Translations under genes and position numbers: made by a program
Shown: positions 53,189 through 61,615 of the stretch, piece by piece
Numbering within the stretch: position 1 is the stretch's first letter
Layout of the letters: the number at the start of each line of letters is the position of its first letter
Source of the DNA: Lachnospiraceae bacterium
GTDB taxonomy: Bacteria > Bacillota > Clostridia > Lachnospirales > Lachnospiraceae
Length of the DNA: 64,000 nucleotides
Direction of reading: 5' to 3'
Assembly: GCA_910575075.1 (NCBI GenBank)
Contig: CAJTCY010000022.1
Span: 1 to 64,000 of the forward strand
The notes under the pieces: generated by a model
What the model saw: only the letters and a program-made list of their open reading frames with translations
Database searches by the model: none
Told to the model about the DNA's origin: nothing

Positions 53189-54003
53189 AAGAGCATAAAA
53201 GGAACAGACGCCGTCAGGAGCATTTTCACGGAGCGGCGGCAATGGACTTCTATGCCTGTCAGTCAGAAATCCGTCATTGGAATGGCTGCTATAAGGTAGT
53301 TTCAGCAGTGCTGGTCCTGCTTTTATGTATAATTTTGGATACGTATCTGGTTTCTGTCTTTATCATCATAAGCGTAGGAGCCCTGAATATAATCGGGAAC
53401 GGTATAGGGTTCAGAAACTATCTGGCTCTTCTAAGGGTGCCGATTGGTTTTCTGTTTCTTGCAAGTATGGCAGTTGCTCTTGGAATCTCTGCGGAAACGG
53501 CAGGAGACTGGAGCATTTCACTGCACTGGTTTTGGCTGTATGTGACAAAGGCAGGGCTGGCACGTGCCCTGGAATTATTTTTAAAAGCATTGGCGGCCGT
53601 CAGCGCCATGTATTATATGGCATTATCCACCCCGGCGGGAGAGTTGGCGTCCGTGCTGCAAAGAATGCATATGCCCAGGCTTCTGGCAGAACTTATGCAT
53701 ATGATTTATCGCTTTATTTTTATACTTTCAGAGAATCACAGAGCTATGAAGACAGCGGCAGTTTCCAGGTTGGGAGATGCAGATTTTAAAACTTCCTGTA
53801 CTGCCTTCGGGCAGATCGGGGGCAATCTTCTGGTTTTGTCTTTAAAGAAGGCAAATGCATATTATGACGCTATGGTGTCCAGAGGGTATGAGGGGGAATT
53901 CACCTTCTGGGAAGAAGAAAAACCCCTTAAAAAATGGCAGATTCTGGCTTTGGTATGTTACCTGGCAGTGTTGATTCTGCTGTGGATGGCGGAGAAATTA
54001 TGA
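53182..54003 (+). CDS. cbiQ: Cobalt ECF transporter T component
   Basis: A 273-residue membrane protein of the EcfT/CbiQ family with about six helices. The coupling-helix motif with Ala-Arg-Gly reads [10 protein letters not shown] near residue 235. CbiQ links the CbiMN substrate component to the CbiO ATPase. GTG 53182 has GAGGGAGAAGG upstream; ATG 53242 is the alternative. It overlaps cbiO by 4 bases. Confidence 0.85.
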   Translation: MLKEHKRNRRRQEHFHGAAAMDFYACQSEIRHWNGCYKVVSAVLVLLLCIILDTYLVSVFIIISVGALNIIGNGIGFRNYLALLRVPIGFLFLASMAVALGISAETAGDWSISLHWFWLYVTKAGLARALELFLKALAAVSAMYYMALSTPAGELASVLQRMHMPRLLAELMHMIYRFIFILSENHRAMKTAAVSRLGDADFKTSCTAFGQIGGNLLVLSLKKANAYYDAMVSRGYEGEFTFWEEEKPLKKWQILALVCYLAVLILLWMAEKL

Positions 54004-54839
54004 GAGAAGAGATTTTGCGTGTACAGCATTTAACTTATGAATATGAGCCAGGACATCCGGCAATCGAAGATATCAGCCTGTCCATTGGGAAAGGGGAGAA
54101 AGTTGCAGTGATGGGTGCCAATGGCGCAGGCAAGTCCACATTTTTTCTGAATCTGAACGGTGTACTGCAGGCTGAAAAAGGCGAGATTTTTTATCAGGGC
54201 AGGCAGATCGGCAGAAAAGATTTGAGAAATCTGCGCCGTCATGTGGGGTTTGTGTTTCAGGATGCAGATAATCAGATGATTGCCTCGACAGTGGAGGCAG
54301 AAGTGGCGTTTGGGCCTGTGAACCTAAAACTCTCCAGGCAGGAGGTAAAGGAACGGATTGACCAGGCGCTGGATTATATGAATCTGCAGTCTTATCGAAA
54401 ACGGCCGCCACACGATCTGAGCGGCGGAGAGAAGAAGAGAGTCAGTATTGCTGATATTCTTGCTATGAAAACTGATATTATCCTTTTTGATGAACCTGCG
54501 GCAGCGTTGGACCCTTTCAGCGCAGAGATGTTAGAACAAGTGCTTTCAGATTTATCCAAAGAAGGAAAGACATTGTTGATTTCCACACATGATGTGGATT
54601 TTGCCTATCGCTGGGCTGAGCGGGTTCTGGTATTTGACCAGGGAAAACTTGCGGCAGACGGTAAGACGCTGGAGATATTTCTGCAGGAGCAGGTGCTGCA
54701 GCAGGCACACTTAAAGAAACCAGAAATGCTGAAAATATATGAGATTCTTCTGGAGCGCGGGATGGTTTATGAGCAAAGCTACCCAAGATATGCCGGGGAA
54801 CTTGCAAATTGTTTGGGAGGTACCGTATATGGTGAATGA
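54000..54839 (+). CDS. cbiO: Cobalt ECF transporter ATP-binding protein
   Basis: A 279-residue ABC ATPase: Walker A GANGAGKST (about 39-47), signature LSGGEKKR, Walker B IILFDEPAAALD, Q-loop VFQDADNQ typical of ECF ATPases, and H-loop STHDVDF. It energises cobalt uptake together with CbiQ and, from the separate locus at 57322, CbiM and CbiN. ATG 54000 overlaps the cbiQ stop (ATGA). Confidence 0.92.
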   Translation: MREEILRVQHLTYEYEPGHPAIEDISLSIGKGEKVAVMGANGAGKSTFFLNLNGVLQAEKGEIFYQGRQIGRKDLRNLRRHVGFVFQDADNQMIASTVEAEVAFGPVNLKLSRQEVKERIDQALDYMNLQSYRKRPPHDLSGGEKKRVSIADILAMKTDIILFDEPAAALDPFSAEMLEQVLSDLSKEGKTLLISTHDVDFAYRWAERVLVFDQGKLAADGKTLEIFLQEQVLQQAHLKKPEMLKIYEILLERGMVYEQSYPRYAGELANCLGGTVYGE

Positions 54840-55473
54840 AACATATAAGAAATATTTGACTTATGTAAAGGAATATCTGATTCAGCATCAGGGATTGGAA
54901 TCACCGAATCCGCTGCATCCCTTCCGTTCCAGATTTCAGCATACAATACGTGTGCTGCACTGGTGTGTCCGGCTGTCAGAAGGGTTGGAAGGAGTTGACC
55001 GTGAACTGCTGTGCACAGCGGCAATTTTTCATGATATCGGTTACGGCAGCAGAGATAATGAGCATCATGCAGGGCGCAGTGTCCAGGCATTTCGTGAATA
55101 TGCCGTGGCACAGGGAATGGAAGAGAAATTTGCCCGTAAGGTGGAACGGCTCATTGCCTGCCATTCGGATAAGAGCCTGATGAAGGAGCCAGAGGCAGAG
55201 ATGGAAATGATTTTGCTGATGGAAGCCGATCTTCTGGATGAAGAGGGAGCTATGGGCATTGTCTGGGACTGTATGACCATGGGGAACTTGCATGCTTCCA
55301 GCTATGCCAGGGCATATTACCACATTATGGAGAGTTCTAATAAGGAAGAACCAAATCCAATGGTTACAGATCGGGCCAAAAAAATCTGGGAGGAAAAAAA
55401 GGGGATTGTGGCAAAGTTCGTAAAGCTGCTGGAAGATGATTTGATGATTGGCAGTGAATATTTCGAGATTTAG
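54829..55473 (+). CDS. HD-domain phosphohydrolase-like protein
   Basis: A 214-residue HD protein. Metal ligands are His in FQHTIRVLHW, the His-Asp pair in FHDIGYGS, His in DNEHHAG/ACHSDKS and the later Asp in EADLLDEEG. HD proteins of this size hydrolyse nucleotides or act in metal-dependent phosphoester cleavage; the substrate here is unknown. ATG 54829 overlaps the end of cbiO by 11 bases behind GGGAGG, so it is co-translated with the transporter. Confidence 0.82.
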   Translation: MVNETYKKYLTYVKEYLIQHQGLESPNPLHPFRSRFQHTIRVLHWCVRLSEGLEGVDRELLCTAAIFHDIGYGSRDNEHHAGRSVQAFREYAVAQGMEEKFARKVERLIACHSDKSLMKEPEAEMEMILLMEADLLDEEGAMGIVWDCMTMGNLHASSYARAYYHIMESSNKEEPNPMVTDRAKKIWEEKKGIVAKFVKLLEDDLMIGSEYFEI

Positions 55474-55563
55474 TATCGCTGGCTCAAAAAACTTTATTGC
55501 CGATGGCGCTGCTGATATGCGAAACTTACGAAAGAATTTGGGCAGAAGAGGAAGGAGAAAATC

Positions 55564-56631
55564 ATGTCATTGATATTACTGCTGTTTTTGATTAGTTTTT
55601 TGATCGGAGCAAAACCTGCGAAAAGAGGAGAATTTTTTCCAGATTATGCGTCTCTGGAAAAATCTAATTCTATAAAGGGGATATTTGTGATTTTTGTCTT
55701 TTTCCGGCACTATGCACAGTATGTCACACTCGATAGTGTTTGGGATAAGGGTTTTTCTCTAATTAATTATATGCTGGGACAGATGATTGTAGTGGCATTT
55801 CTCTTCTATTCTGGTTATGGTGTAATGTGTTCCATTGAGAAAAAGGGAATTTCTTATGTGAAATCGCTGCCCCTGCAGCGTGCATTGAGGGTATGGGTCC
55901 ATTATGCCATAGCAGTAGGGCTGTTCTGGCTCGCTAATCTTTTGCTGGGAAGAACAATTTCTGCACGGAAGCTGATCGGAACCCTGCTTTGCTGGGATGC
56001 GATAGGAAACAGTACCTGGTATATTATGGCGATTATTATTTCGTATCTGCTGGCGTATCTCAGTTTTCGGTTTTGTATCAATCACAAGAAACTGGGGGCT
56101 GCATGGCTGACATTTCTGACAGTATGTGCTGTTTTTGCACTGATTCCAGTGCGGCCAGGCAGATATTATAATACATTACTGTGTTTTCCCTTAGGGGTAT
56201 GGTGGGCAATATATAAAGATAAGATAGATGCTTTTTTGAAAAAAGGAATGAATTATGGAATTGCCCTGTCGGGATGCATGATTCTTACAGTGGTTACTAA
56301 TGGCCTGCGCAACCATAACGTGTGGATTTATGAATTGGCATCTGTAAGTTTCGTTTGCGTGGGTGTTCTGATTACCATGAAACTGAGTTTAAAGAATCGT
56401 CTGATACAGTATGCTGGCAGCCATGTTTTCAGTCTTTTTATTTTACAGAGACTGCCGATGCTGTATTTATCGAAAGCAACAGAACTGGAGAAGAGCCCGT
56501 ATCTGTTTTTTGCGGTGACTTTTGTCATTACATTTATAATATCTTTTCTGTTTGATTTTTGCATCGACAGGCTGGATAAACTGACATTTGGCAGAATGAG
56601 GATTCCTGCGGGAGAAAAGCCTGCAGAGTAA
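55564..56631 (+). CDS. Acyltransferase-3-type membrane protein
   Basis: A 355-residue protein with about ten hydrophobic helices. SNSIKGIFVIFVFFRHYAQY near residue 35 is the start of the acyltransferase-3 fold, with the conserved Arg-His in FFRHY. Such enzymes O-acetylate cell-surface polysaccharides or lipids. It is separated by 90 bases from the HD gene. GGAAGGAGAAAATC precedes the ATG. Target unknown. Confidence 0.75.
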   Translation: MSLILLLFLISFLIGAKPAKRGEFFPDYASLEKSNSIKGIFVIFVFFRHYAQYVTLDSVWDKGFSLINYMLGQMIVVAFLFYSGYGVMCSIEKKGISYVKSLPLQRALRVWVHYAIAVGLFWLANLLLGRTISARKLIGTLLCWDAIGNSTWYIMAIIISYLLAYLSFRFCINHKKLGAAWLTFLTVCAVFALIPVRPGRYYNTLLCFPLGVWWAIYKDKIDAFLKKGMNYGIALSGCMILTVVTNGLRNHNVWIYELASVSFVCVGVLITMKLSLKNRLIQYAGSHVFSLFILQRLPMLYLSKATELEKSPYLFFAVTFVITFIISFLFDFCIDRLDKLTFGRMRIPAGEKPAE

Positions 56632-56706
56632 GTTTGAGTTTTCTCATTTTTTGGTACTAAAATATCGGTTGTTGATAAAAATGGGGAAACTCAGAAAAGT
56701 AAGCTG

Positions 56707-56735
56707 TGGACATTTTTGCCATATTGTGTTATTCT
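56707..56735 (+). promoter_or_regulatory. Promoter of the cobalamin-riboswitch transcript
   Basis: TGGACA (56707-56712), 17-base spacer, TATTCT (56730-56735), placing the transcript start about 30 bases before the riboswitch core. Confidence 0.5.
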
Positions 56736-56764
56736 TACGAAGGTGCGGCAAGCGCATCCGAACA

Positions 56765-56945
56765 ATTTAATTACAGAAGGTGCCTGTATGCTTTACAGGA
56801 TAATAGGGAAATGAGTGAGATTCTCATACGGTCCCGCCGCTGTAAGAGTGGAGTTCTCTTCGAAAGGACATATGGTCTGTGCCACTGGGAAACTGGGAAG
56901 GCAGAAGAGAATGAGGAAGCTTGAGTCAGAAGACCTGCCTTTTGT
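56765..56945 (+). promoter_or_regulatory. Cobalamin riboswitch of cbiMN
   Basis: The class-defining pieces appear in order: CAGAAGGTGCCTG, ATAATAGGGAA, CGGTCCCGCCGCTGTA, GCCACTGGGAAACTGGGAAGG and AGTCAGAAGACCTGCCT. This is an adenosylcobalamin-type aptamer. Downstream, AACGGCA (56946) can pair with TGCCGTTTTA (57040), and AGACCTGC with GCAGGTCT, giving a plausible terminator that shuts off cobalt uptake when cobalamin is plentiful. Confidence 0.93.
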
Positions 56946-57085
56946 AACGGCATGCAGTAAGTTACGAGAGATAACTGGCTGCATAGAGACCTGCCTGGTA
57001 ATACCAAACTATTTATTATCGCTGCAGGTCTGTTATGAGTGCCGTTTTACTGTCTGGGAAGCAGTGGATGCGGCATTTTTTCATC

Positions 57086-57256
57086 TATAGGATTCGGTTG
57101 TCAAAAGGTGGTGAAATAAAATGAAGCTGGCAATTTGCACAAATAGGTACAAAAAGTTGTGGATTGTCCTGACAGTTTCCACAACGTTTGTATTTATTTG
57201 TGCAAATTGCCAATAAGCATTTATAATACCACCTTTTGGCACCTGAATCTCTATAG
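57086..57256. mobile_element. Miniature inverted-repeat element, copy 3, between riboswitch and cbiM
   Basis: About 170 bp with termini TAGGATTCGGTTGTCAAAAGG and the complement of CCTTTTGGCACCTGAATC; inner arms GGCAATTTGCACAAATA and TATTTGTGCAAATTGCC, and a central ACAAAAAGTTGTGGA/TTCCACAACGTTTGT pairing. It is the uninterrupted form of the 29503 element, in reverse orientation. It sits in the leader between the riboswitch expression platform and cbiM. Confidence 0.78.
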
Positions 57257-57321
57257 GAAAGAATATGCGCATGTGAATGAGAGGAAGTGTGTGTTAGCAG
57301 ATCAAAAGGAGGAGAAGCATT

Positions 57322-58071
57322 ATGACAAAAAGACAAAAGAAACTATTTATAGCAAGCATTATGTTTGCGGCGGCGTTTGGCTTTACGCCCAGAGCCAGTG
57401 CCATGCACATTATGGAGGGGTATCTTCCAGTAGGCTTCTGCATAGCCTGGGGGATTATCAGCCTGCCTTTTCTGATAAAAGGTTTTTTTTCCATTCAGAA
57501 AAAACTGCAGGAAAATAGAAAGAATATCACAATTCTTGCCATGTCCGGGGCGTTTATCTTTGTAATTTCTTCCTTGAAGATCCCCTCCGTGACCGGAAGC
57601 TGTTCTCACATGACTGGAACGGGCCTGGGAGCGATCTTGTTTGGTCCTGGCGCGGTCAGTATCCTGGGGCTTCTTGTGTTGATTTTCCAGGCGGTATTGC
57701 TGGCGCACGGTGGTTTGACTACTCTGGGTGCCAACACATTTTCCATGGCCATTGCAGGTCCCTTTTTGTCTTATGGGATATATAGGTTCTGCAGAAAGTG
57801 CAAGGTGAACCGGAGAGCGGGAGTGTTCCTGTCAGCAGCTCTGGGGGATTTATTTACTTATTGCATTACCAGTTTTCAGCTCGCCATTGCTTATCCGGCA
57901 GAAGAAGGGATTATGGCGTCTGCTGTCAAATTTTTAGGTGTATTTGCGCCTACGCAGCTTCCGCTTGCCATTGTGGAGGGATGCCTGACTGTGGTTATCA
58001 TGATTACTCTGGAAAACTATGCACAGCCAGAACTGAAAAATGCAGGGTATCTGGAAAATGAAAAAATGTAA
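57322..58071 (+). CDS. cbiM: Cobalt transport protein CbiM
   Basis: A 249-residue S component of the cobalt ECF transporter. A signal-like first helix (residues 1-27) precedes MHIMEGYLP, whose Met-His-Ile start is the mature N-terminus that binds cobalt in the family. Six more helices follow, with [22 protein letters not shown]-type conserved loop containing the second His. RBS AAAGGAGGAG. Controlled by the cobalamin riboswitch. Confidence 0.93.
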   Translation: MTKRQKKLFIASIMFAAAFGFTPRASAMHIMEGYLPVGFCIAWGIISLPFLIKGFFSIQKKLQENRKNITILAMSGAFIFVISSLKIPSVTGSCSHMTGTGLGAILFGPGAVSILGLLVLIFQAVLLAHGGLTTLGANTFSMAIAGPFLSYGIYRFCRKCKVNRRAGVFLSAALGDLFTYCITSFQLAIAYPAEEGIMASAVKFLGVFAPTQLPLAIVEGCLTVVIMITLENYAQPELKNAGYLENEKM

Positions 58072-58085
58072 GGGAGGAAAGTTGA

Positions 58086-58415
58086 ATGAAACATGCAGAT
58101 AAAAAATGGATAACAGTAATTCTGGCGGCAGTGGCGCTGCTGATCGTTGTTCCGCTGATTGCTCTGAAAGGAGCGGAGTTTGGCGGATCTGATGATGCCG
58201 GAAGCCAGGTCGTAAAAGAGATTGAGGAGGGATATGAGCCATGGTTTGATCCTGTATTGGAAACCATAATTGGCGGAGAGATTCCAGGAGAGGTGGAAAG
58301 CCTGATGTTTTGTGTTCAGACCGGGATTGGTGTAGGTGTTATTGCCTTTTTCATGGGCAGGTTTGTAGAGCGGAAAAAATGGGAAGGCAATGAGAGAAAG
58401 AAAAATGGGCAGTAG
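58086..58415 (+). CDS. cbiN: Cobalt transport protein CbiN
   Basis: A 109-residue accessory subunit with two membrane helices (about 9-28 and 77-94) and an extracytoplasmic loop containing EFGGSDDAGSQVVKEI and EPWFDPV, typical of CbiN. It starts 15 bases after cbiM behind AGGGAGGAAAG. The cbiQO half of the transporter is 2.5 kb upstream in another transcript. Confidence 0.9.
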   Translation: MKHADKKWITVILAAVALLIVVPLIALKGAEFGGSDDAGSQVVKEIEEGYEPWFDPVLETIIGGEIPGEVESLMFCVQTGIGVGVIAFFMGRFVERKKWEGNERKKNGQ

Positions 58416-58656
58416 CTATCCCCCAAAAAGAGTGTCAGTACAAAAACAGCTTTCCAAGTGCGGTATATAGCGGCTCTGCATTTTCAACAGCCTATGTTGA
58501 TTTACCTACGTAGGAAAATCCAACGCAATTAAATAAAGATATATAGAGTAAAGGCTTGTTGGGAAGAATCCCAAACCCTTTGAAAATTATCTTGATACCC
58601 ACTGAAATTTCTTTCTTGCCATTTGTAAAAATGGTATGAACTTTTCATCCCCCCGC

Positions 58657-58709
58657 TTGACAACTGAAAATCAGAGTAGTAACATAGATACACTTGCTTA
58701 GAATTCTAA
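58657..58709 (+). promoter_or_regulatory. MarR gene promoter and operator site 1
   Basis: TTGACA (58657-58662), 17-base spacer, TAACAT (58680-58685), then the palindrome TTAGAATTCTAA (58698-58709) just downstream, where a bound repressor would block transcription. The rest of the 316-base gap from 58416 holds only a short GTTGGGA/TCCCAAC hairpin that I can see. Confidence 0.6.
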
Positions 58710-58731
58710 TTAGTAAAGGGGCAATATCTTA

Positions 58732-59157
58732 ATGGATAAAAAAAAGTTAATGGAAAAATACGACAAACTGAATCGGAGGATCCGGAGATACTTTGCAGGT
58801 TTTTTTACTGATACGCAAATTACAAGTATCCAAGCCCTTATCCTGCATTACATTATTGTTGAATCGGAAGCAAGGGATATTTTCCCCAAAGATTTAGAGG
58901 AATTTTTGGAGGTCAAAGGTTCTTCTGTCACAAGCCTTATCAGCAATCTGGAACGTAACGGCTACTTGCGCCGTGAGAGTTTAGCCAGTGACGGGCGGTA
59001 TAAAAGACTTGTACTGACCAGGCAGACGCTTGAGATAAAGGACGATATAACCCGGCGCATCAGCGAGTATATGCAGAGTATTTTTGCCGGAATCTCTGAA
59101 TCAGATTTAAAAGTCTTTGAAAAAGTCATTTTTCAAATGACGGAGAATACAAAATAG
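58732..59157 (+). CDS. MarR-family transcriptional regulator
   Basis: A 141-residue winged-helix regulator. The DNA-binding part is DLEEFLEVKGSSVTSLISNLERNGYLRRESLASDGRYKRL (helix and wing, residues 55-95, quoted here in two pieces: LEVKGSSVTSLISNLERNG and the wing DGRYKRLVLT). Its likely operator, TTAGAATTCTAA, occurs before this gene and twice before the MATE remnant, so it would repress itself and an efflux function. Start ATG 58732 has a weak AAAGGGGC site. Confidence 0.88.
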   Translation: MDKKKLMEKYDKLNRRIRRYFAGFFTDTQITSIQALILHYIIVESEARDIFPKDLEEFLEVKGSSVTSLISNLERNGYLRRESLASDGRYKRLVLTRQTLEIKDDITRRISEYMQSIFAGISESDLKVFEKVIFQMTENTK

Positions 59158-59173
59158 GTATTCTTTTTGCCTA

Positions 59174-59190
59174 TATACTTAGAATTCTAA
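59174..59190 (+). promoter_or_regulatory. MarR-type operator site 2
   Basis: TATACT at 59174-59179 runs directly into TTAGAATTCTAA (59179-59190), the same 12-bp palindrome as sites 1 and 3. Confidence 0.6.
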
Positions 59191-59213
59191 TCATATGGAA
59201 AGGAGGGCTTCAC

Positions 59214-59261
59214 ATGAGATTTTCAACCGCAGGGAATGTACCATTATTTGCCAGAAAATAA
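59214..59261 (+). CDS. 15-codon micro-ORF between two operators
   Basis: ATG 59214, 15 codons (MRFSTAGNVPLFARK) and TAA, behind an excellent ribosome site AAAGGAGGGC. It lies between operator sites 2 and 3 and before the MATE remnant. It could be a leader peptide or the surviving start of a deleted gene. Nothing but the ribosome site and position supports translation. Confidence 0.35.
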   Translation: MRFSTAGNVPLFARK

Positions 59262-59273
59262 TTTTTTTATTTT

Positions 59274-59290
59274 TATACTTAGAATTCTAA
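59274..59290 (+). promoter_or_regulatory. MarR-type operator site 3
   Basis: TATACT (59274-59279) followed by TTAGAATTCTAA (59279-59290), immediately before the ribosome site of the MATE remnant. Confidence 0.6.
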
Positions 59291-59308
59291 TTAAAGGAGG
59301 ACACCATA

Positions 59309-59809
59309 ATGAATAGCACACAGACAACAGCCAATCCACTTGGTTATGAGAAAATCGGGAAGCTGCTTACAAGCTATGCCATTCCCAGTATCATAGCACT
59401 GATTATCAATTCCCTTTACAATATGGTAGACCAGATTTTTATCGGGCAGGGCGTGGGCTTTTTAGGGAACGGGGCTACAAATATCATCGCCCCAGTCGCA
59501 ACAATCACCATCGCCATTGCTGCGCTTTTTGGCGACGGTCTTGCTGCCTTTTTCAGCCTTAGTCTTGGGAAAGGTGAGGGAGATAAAGCAGCAAAAGGTT
59601 TAGGGACCTCTATTGTGTTCGGGAGCTTTTTTGGCATCATCTGGACGGTTCTTGCCTTTTTACAGCCTCTGTGTCTGATATTTGGAGCAACGGAAAATAT
59701 ATTGCCCTATGCCCTTGATTATGGACGAATTATTGTACTTGGGTTTACCTTTCAAATTGTGGGAAATACCATTAACAGTGCAATCAGAACAGGAATATCT
59801 TTGTTTTAA
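59309..59809 (+). pseudogene. MATE efflux transporter, 3'-truncated
   Basis: The first 166 residues of a multidrug and toxin extrusion family transporter, including the conserved first helices (SYAIPSIIALIINSLYNMVDQIFIGQ, given here only as the SIIALIINSLYNMVD core) and four hydrophobic segments. Full-length members have about 450 residues and twelve helices. The match ends at NTINSAIR, after which the frame diverges (TGISLF, stop). The remainder is absent downstream, so a deletion or recombination joined this gene to unrelated DNA before the BlaI gene. Confidence 0.75.
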
Positions 59810-59898
59810 TGATTGAATAAAGCGTCAACGACTCTTAACTATTAACGATAATTGACCGATATATAAAGTGACAAAATGAAGGAAAAGGAAGGAAAAAT

Positions 59899-60312
59899 AT
59901 GGCAAAGGAAGAGATTACGCCGAGTGAATGGCAGATTATGGAAGTTTTATGGGCGAGCGATACACCATTGACATCTTCTGAGGTCTATAAAAGGATGCAG
60001 GGAAATGTGGATATGTCGCAGAGGATGGTGAGGGTGCTGATGAACCGCCTGAATCAGAAGGAAGTTCTCGGCTATACCGTGGACGAGCGTGATTCAAGGG
60101 TTTATCACTACTATGCGTTGAAGCAGAAGGAGGAATGCGTGAAGGAGAAAAGCAGGAAGTTTGTGGACAGCTATTTCTCTGGCAGCGGAACAAATGCAAT
60201 GGCGGCTCTGCTGCAGAGCTTTGATCTGACAGATGAGCAGATAAAGGAACTGGAGGAGATTTTGGAGAAAAGCAAAGGACGGGGGACAGAATCCCCAGAC
60301 AAAGAACGGTGA
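59899..60312 (+). CDS. BlaI/MecI/CopY-family transcriptional repressor
   Basis: A 137-residue winged-helix repressor: ITPSEWQIMEVLWASDTPL at the N-terminus, recognition region MSQRMVRVLMNRLNQKEVLGY and wing DERDSRVYHYY, with a C-terminal dimerisation helix. In the classical system the repressor is cleaved when its partner BlaR1/MecR1 senses beta-lactam. The partner gene overlaps its stop codon. GAAGGAAAAGGAAGG precedes the ATG. Confidence 0.9.
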   Translation: MAKEEITPSEWQIMEVLWASDTPLTSSEVYKRMQGNVDMSQRMVRVLMNRLNQKEVLGYTVDERDSRVYHYYALKQKEECVKEKSRKFVDSYFSGSGTNAMAALLQSFDLTDEQIKELEEILEKSKGRGTESPDKER

Positions 60313-61562
60313 CTGCCATGCTGGACTGGACATGGATTAGCGGCCTTCTGGATTTCTGTGCTGTGTATTACACTACTCAGCTTGTGCGCTGTGCCGCCTT
60401 TTCTTTCATGCTGGCTGGGTTTGTGCTGCTGCTTCGGAAAATGTTTTTTTCAGAACAGACATTTTTAAGGGGGATGCTGTGGTCATTGTTTCTGATCATT
60501 CCGTTTCTTGGGCGATTGAAGATGTTTTATGAAAACGAAGCTGTACTGGGGGCAACATGGCGGATTACGGCAGCAACGACTTCATGGCTTTGGGCTGACC
60601 GTATTTATATGGCGGGCATTCTTGCTGCGGGAATCTGTATCTTCGGAAAGCGGTTGTGTCTTCGGAGGGCAGTTGCCGGGATGGAAAAAGTGATGTTTAA
60701 AAGCGTCCGTATTTATGTCACGGAAATGAATATCACGCCGTTCACGGTTGGATTGGTAAAGCCAAAAATTGTCTTGCCCAGAGTAATGGTAGAAAATTAC
60801 AGCGGGGATGAACTAGAGGCTGTGGTACGGCATGAGCAGACGCATATCCGGTTAGGGCATTTATGGTGTGGCTTTGCATGGGATATATTGCGATGTCTTT
60901 TGTGGGTAAATCCGTTCCTGACAGTTATCCAGAAATATTTCCGGGCAGATATGGAAGATATTTGTGACAGGGTGTGTATACAGAACAGCGGAAAGGCAGC
61001 ACATGAATATGGCGCTGTACTGCTGAAAAGTTTGAATCTGCTGCGTTCAGGAATGGGTGATGTACCACCTGCCTCTACTTACGTTGGAGAAAAGGAATTT
61101 ACGGATATGAAAAGGCGGATGGAGAAAATTGCAGGTTTCTGTCCATATCGGAAGAGGCTCTGCGTTGGTATGGCAGCCGGAATGGTTCTGGAAATTGTGG
61201 TTTTGTTGATGGCTGTACATATCCATTCCTATGCTCGATGCAATGAAAGCCGGGATATTCTGGTGGGCAGGTATGGTGCGGAAAATGAAATTGTTTCAGG
61301 AGATACGGAAGAATTAAGCAGAATGATTTCGTATGATGACCATTATGTTTATGTTGACAGGGAGGCATTTGAGGATTTCCTGAGCCGGAACAATGCAGAA
61401 GGGGATATATGCATTGTTTTTGGCGGGTTTTATAAGCTCCCCGGTTTGGGCGGCGCAGGGGAAATCTGTTTTTATGAAGTCGGTTCAAAAGATGCGGTAG
61501 TCCGGATTCCATATGAAAGCATAAACAGTTATTGGTATTATGAATTGCTTAAAATGTTATAA
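60309..61562 (+). CDS. M56-family (BlaR1-like) membrane metallopeptidase with short sensor
   Basis: A 417-residue membrane protease. Helices at about 18-40, 50-70 and 95-112 precede the zinc motif VRHEQTHIRLGHLW (HExxH) with a later Glu, as in BlaR1/MecR1. One further helix lies at about 293-315. The remaining 100 extracytoplasmic residues show no penicillin-binding motifs (no SxxK/KTG), whereas BlaR1 has a 250-residue PBP-like sensor. So it senses something else. GTG 60309 overlaps the BlaI stop (GTGA); ATG 60318 is an alternative. Confidence 0.82.
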   Translation: MTAMLDWTWISGLLDFCAVYYTTQLVRCAAFSFMLAGFVLLLRKMFFSEQTFLRGMLWSLFLIIPFLGRLKMFYENEAVLGATWRITAATTSWLWADRIYMAGILAAGICIFGKRLCLRRAVAGMEKVMFKSVRIYVTEMNITPFTVGLVKPKIVLPRVMVENYSGDELEAVVRHEQTHIRLGHLWCGFAWDILRCLLWVNPFLTVIQKYFRADMEDICDRVCIQNSGKAAHEYGAVLLKSLNLLRSGMGDVPPASTYVGEKEFTDMKRRMEKIAGFCPYRKRLCVGMAAGMVLEIVVLLMAVHIHSYARCNESRDILVGRYGAENEIVSGDTEELSRMISYDDHYVYVDREAFEDFLSRNNAEGDICIVFGGFYKLPGLGGAGEICFYEVGSKDAVVRIPYESINSYWYYELLKML

Positions 61563-61615
61563 AGACAGCGCACAGACAAAAAGGATTTCAAATTTTGAGA
61601 TAGGAGGACAAAATT

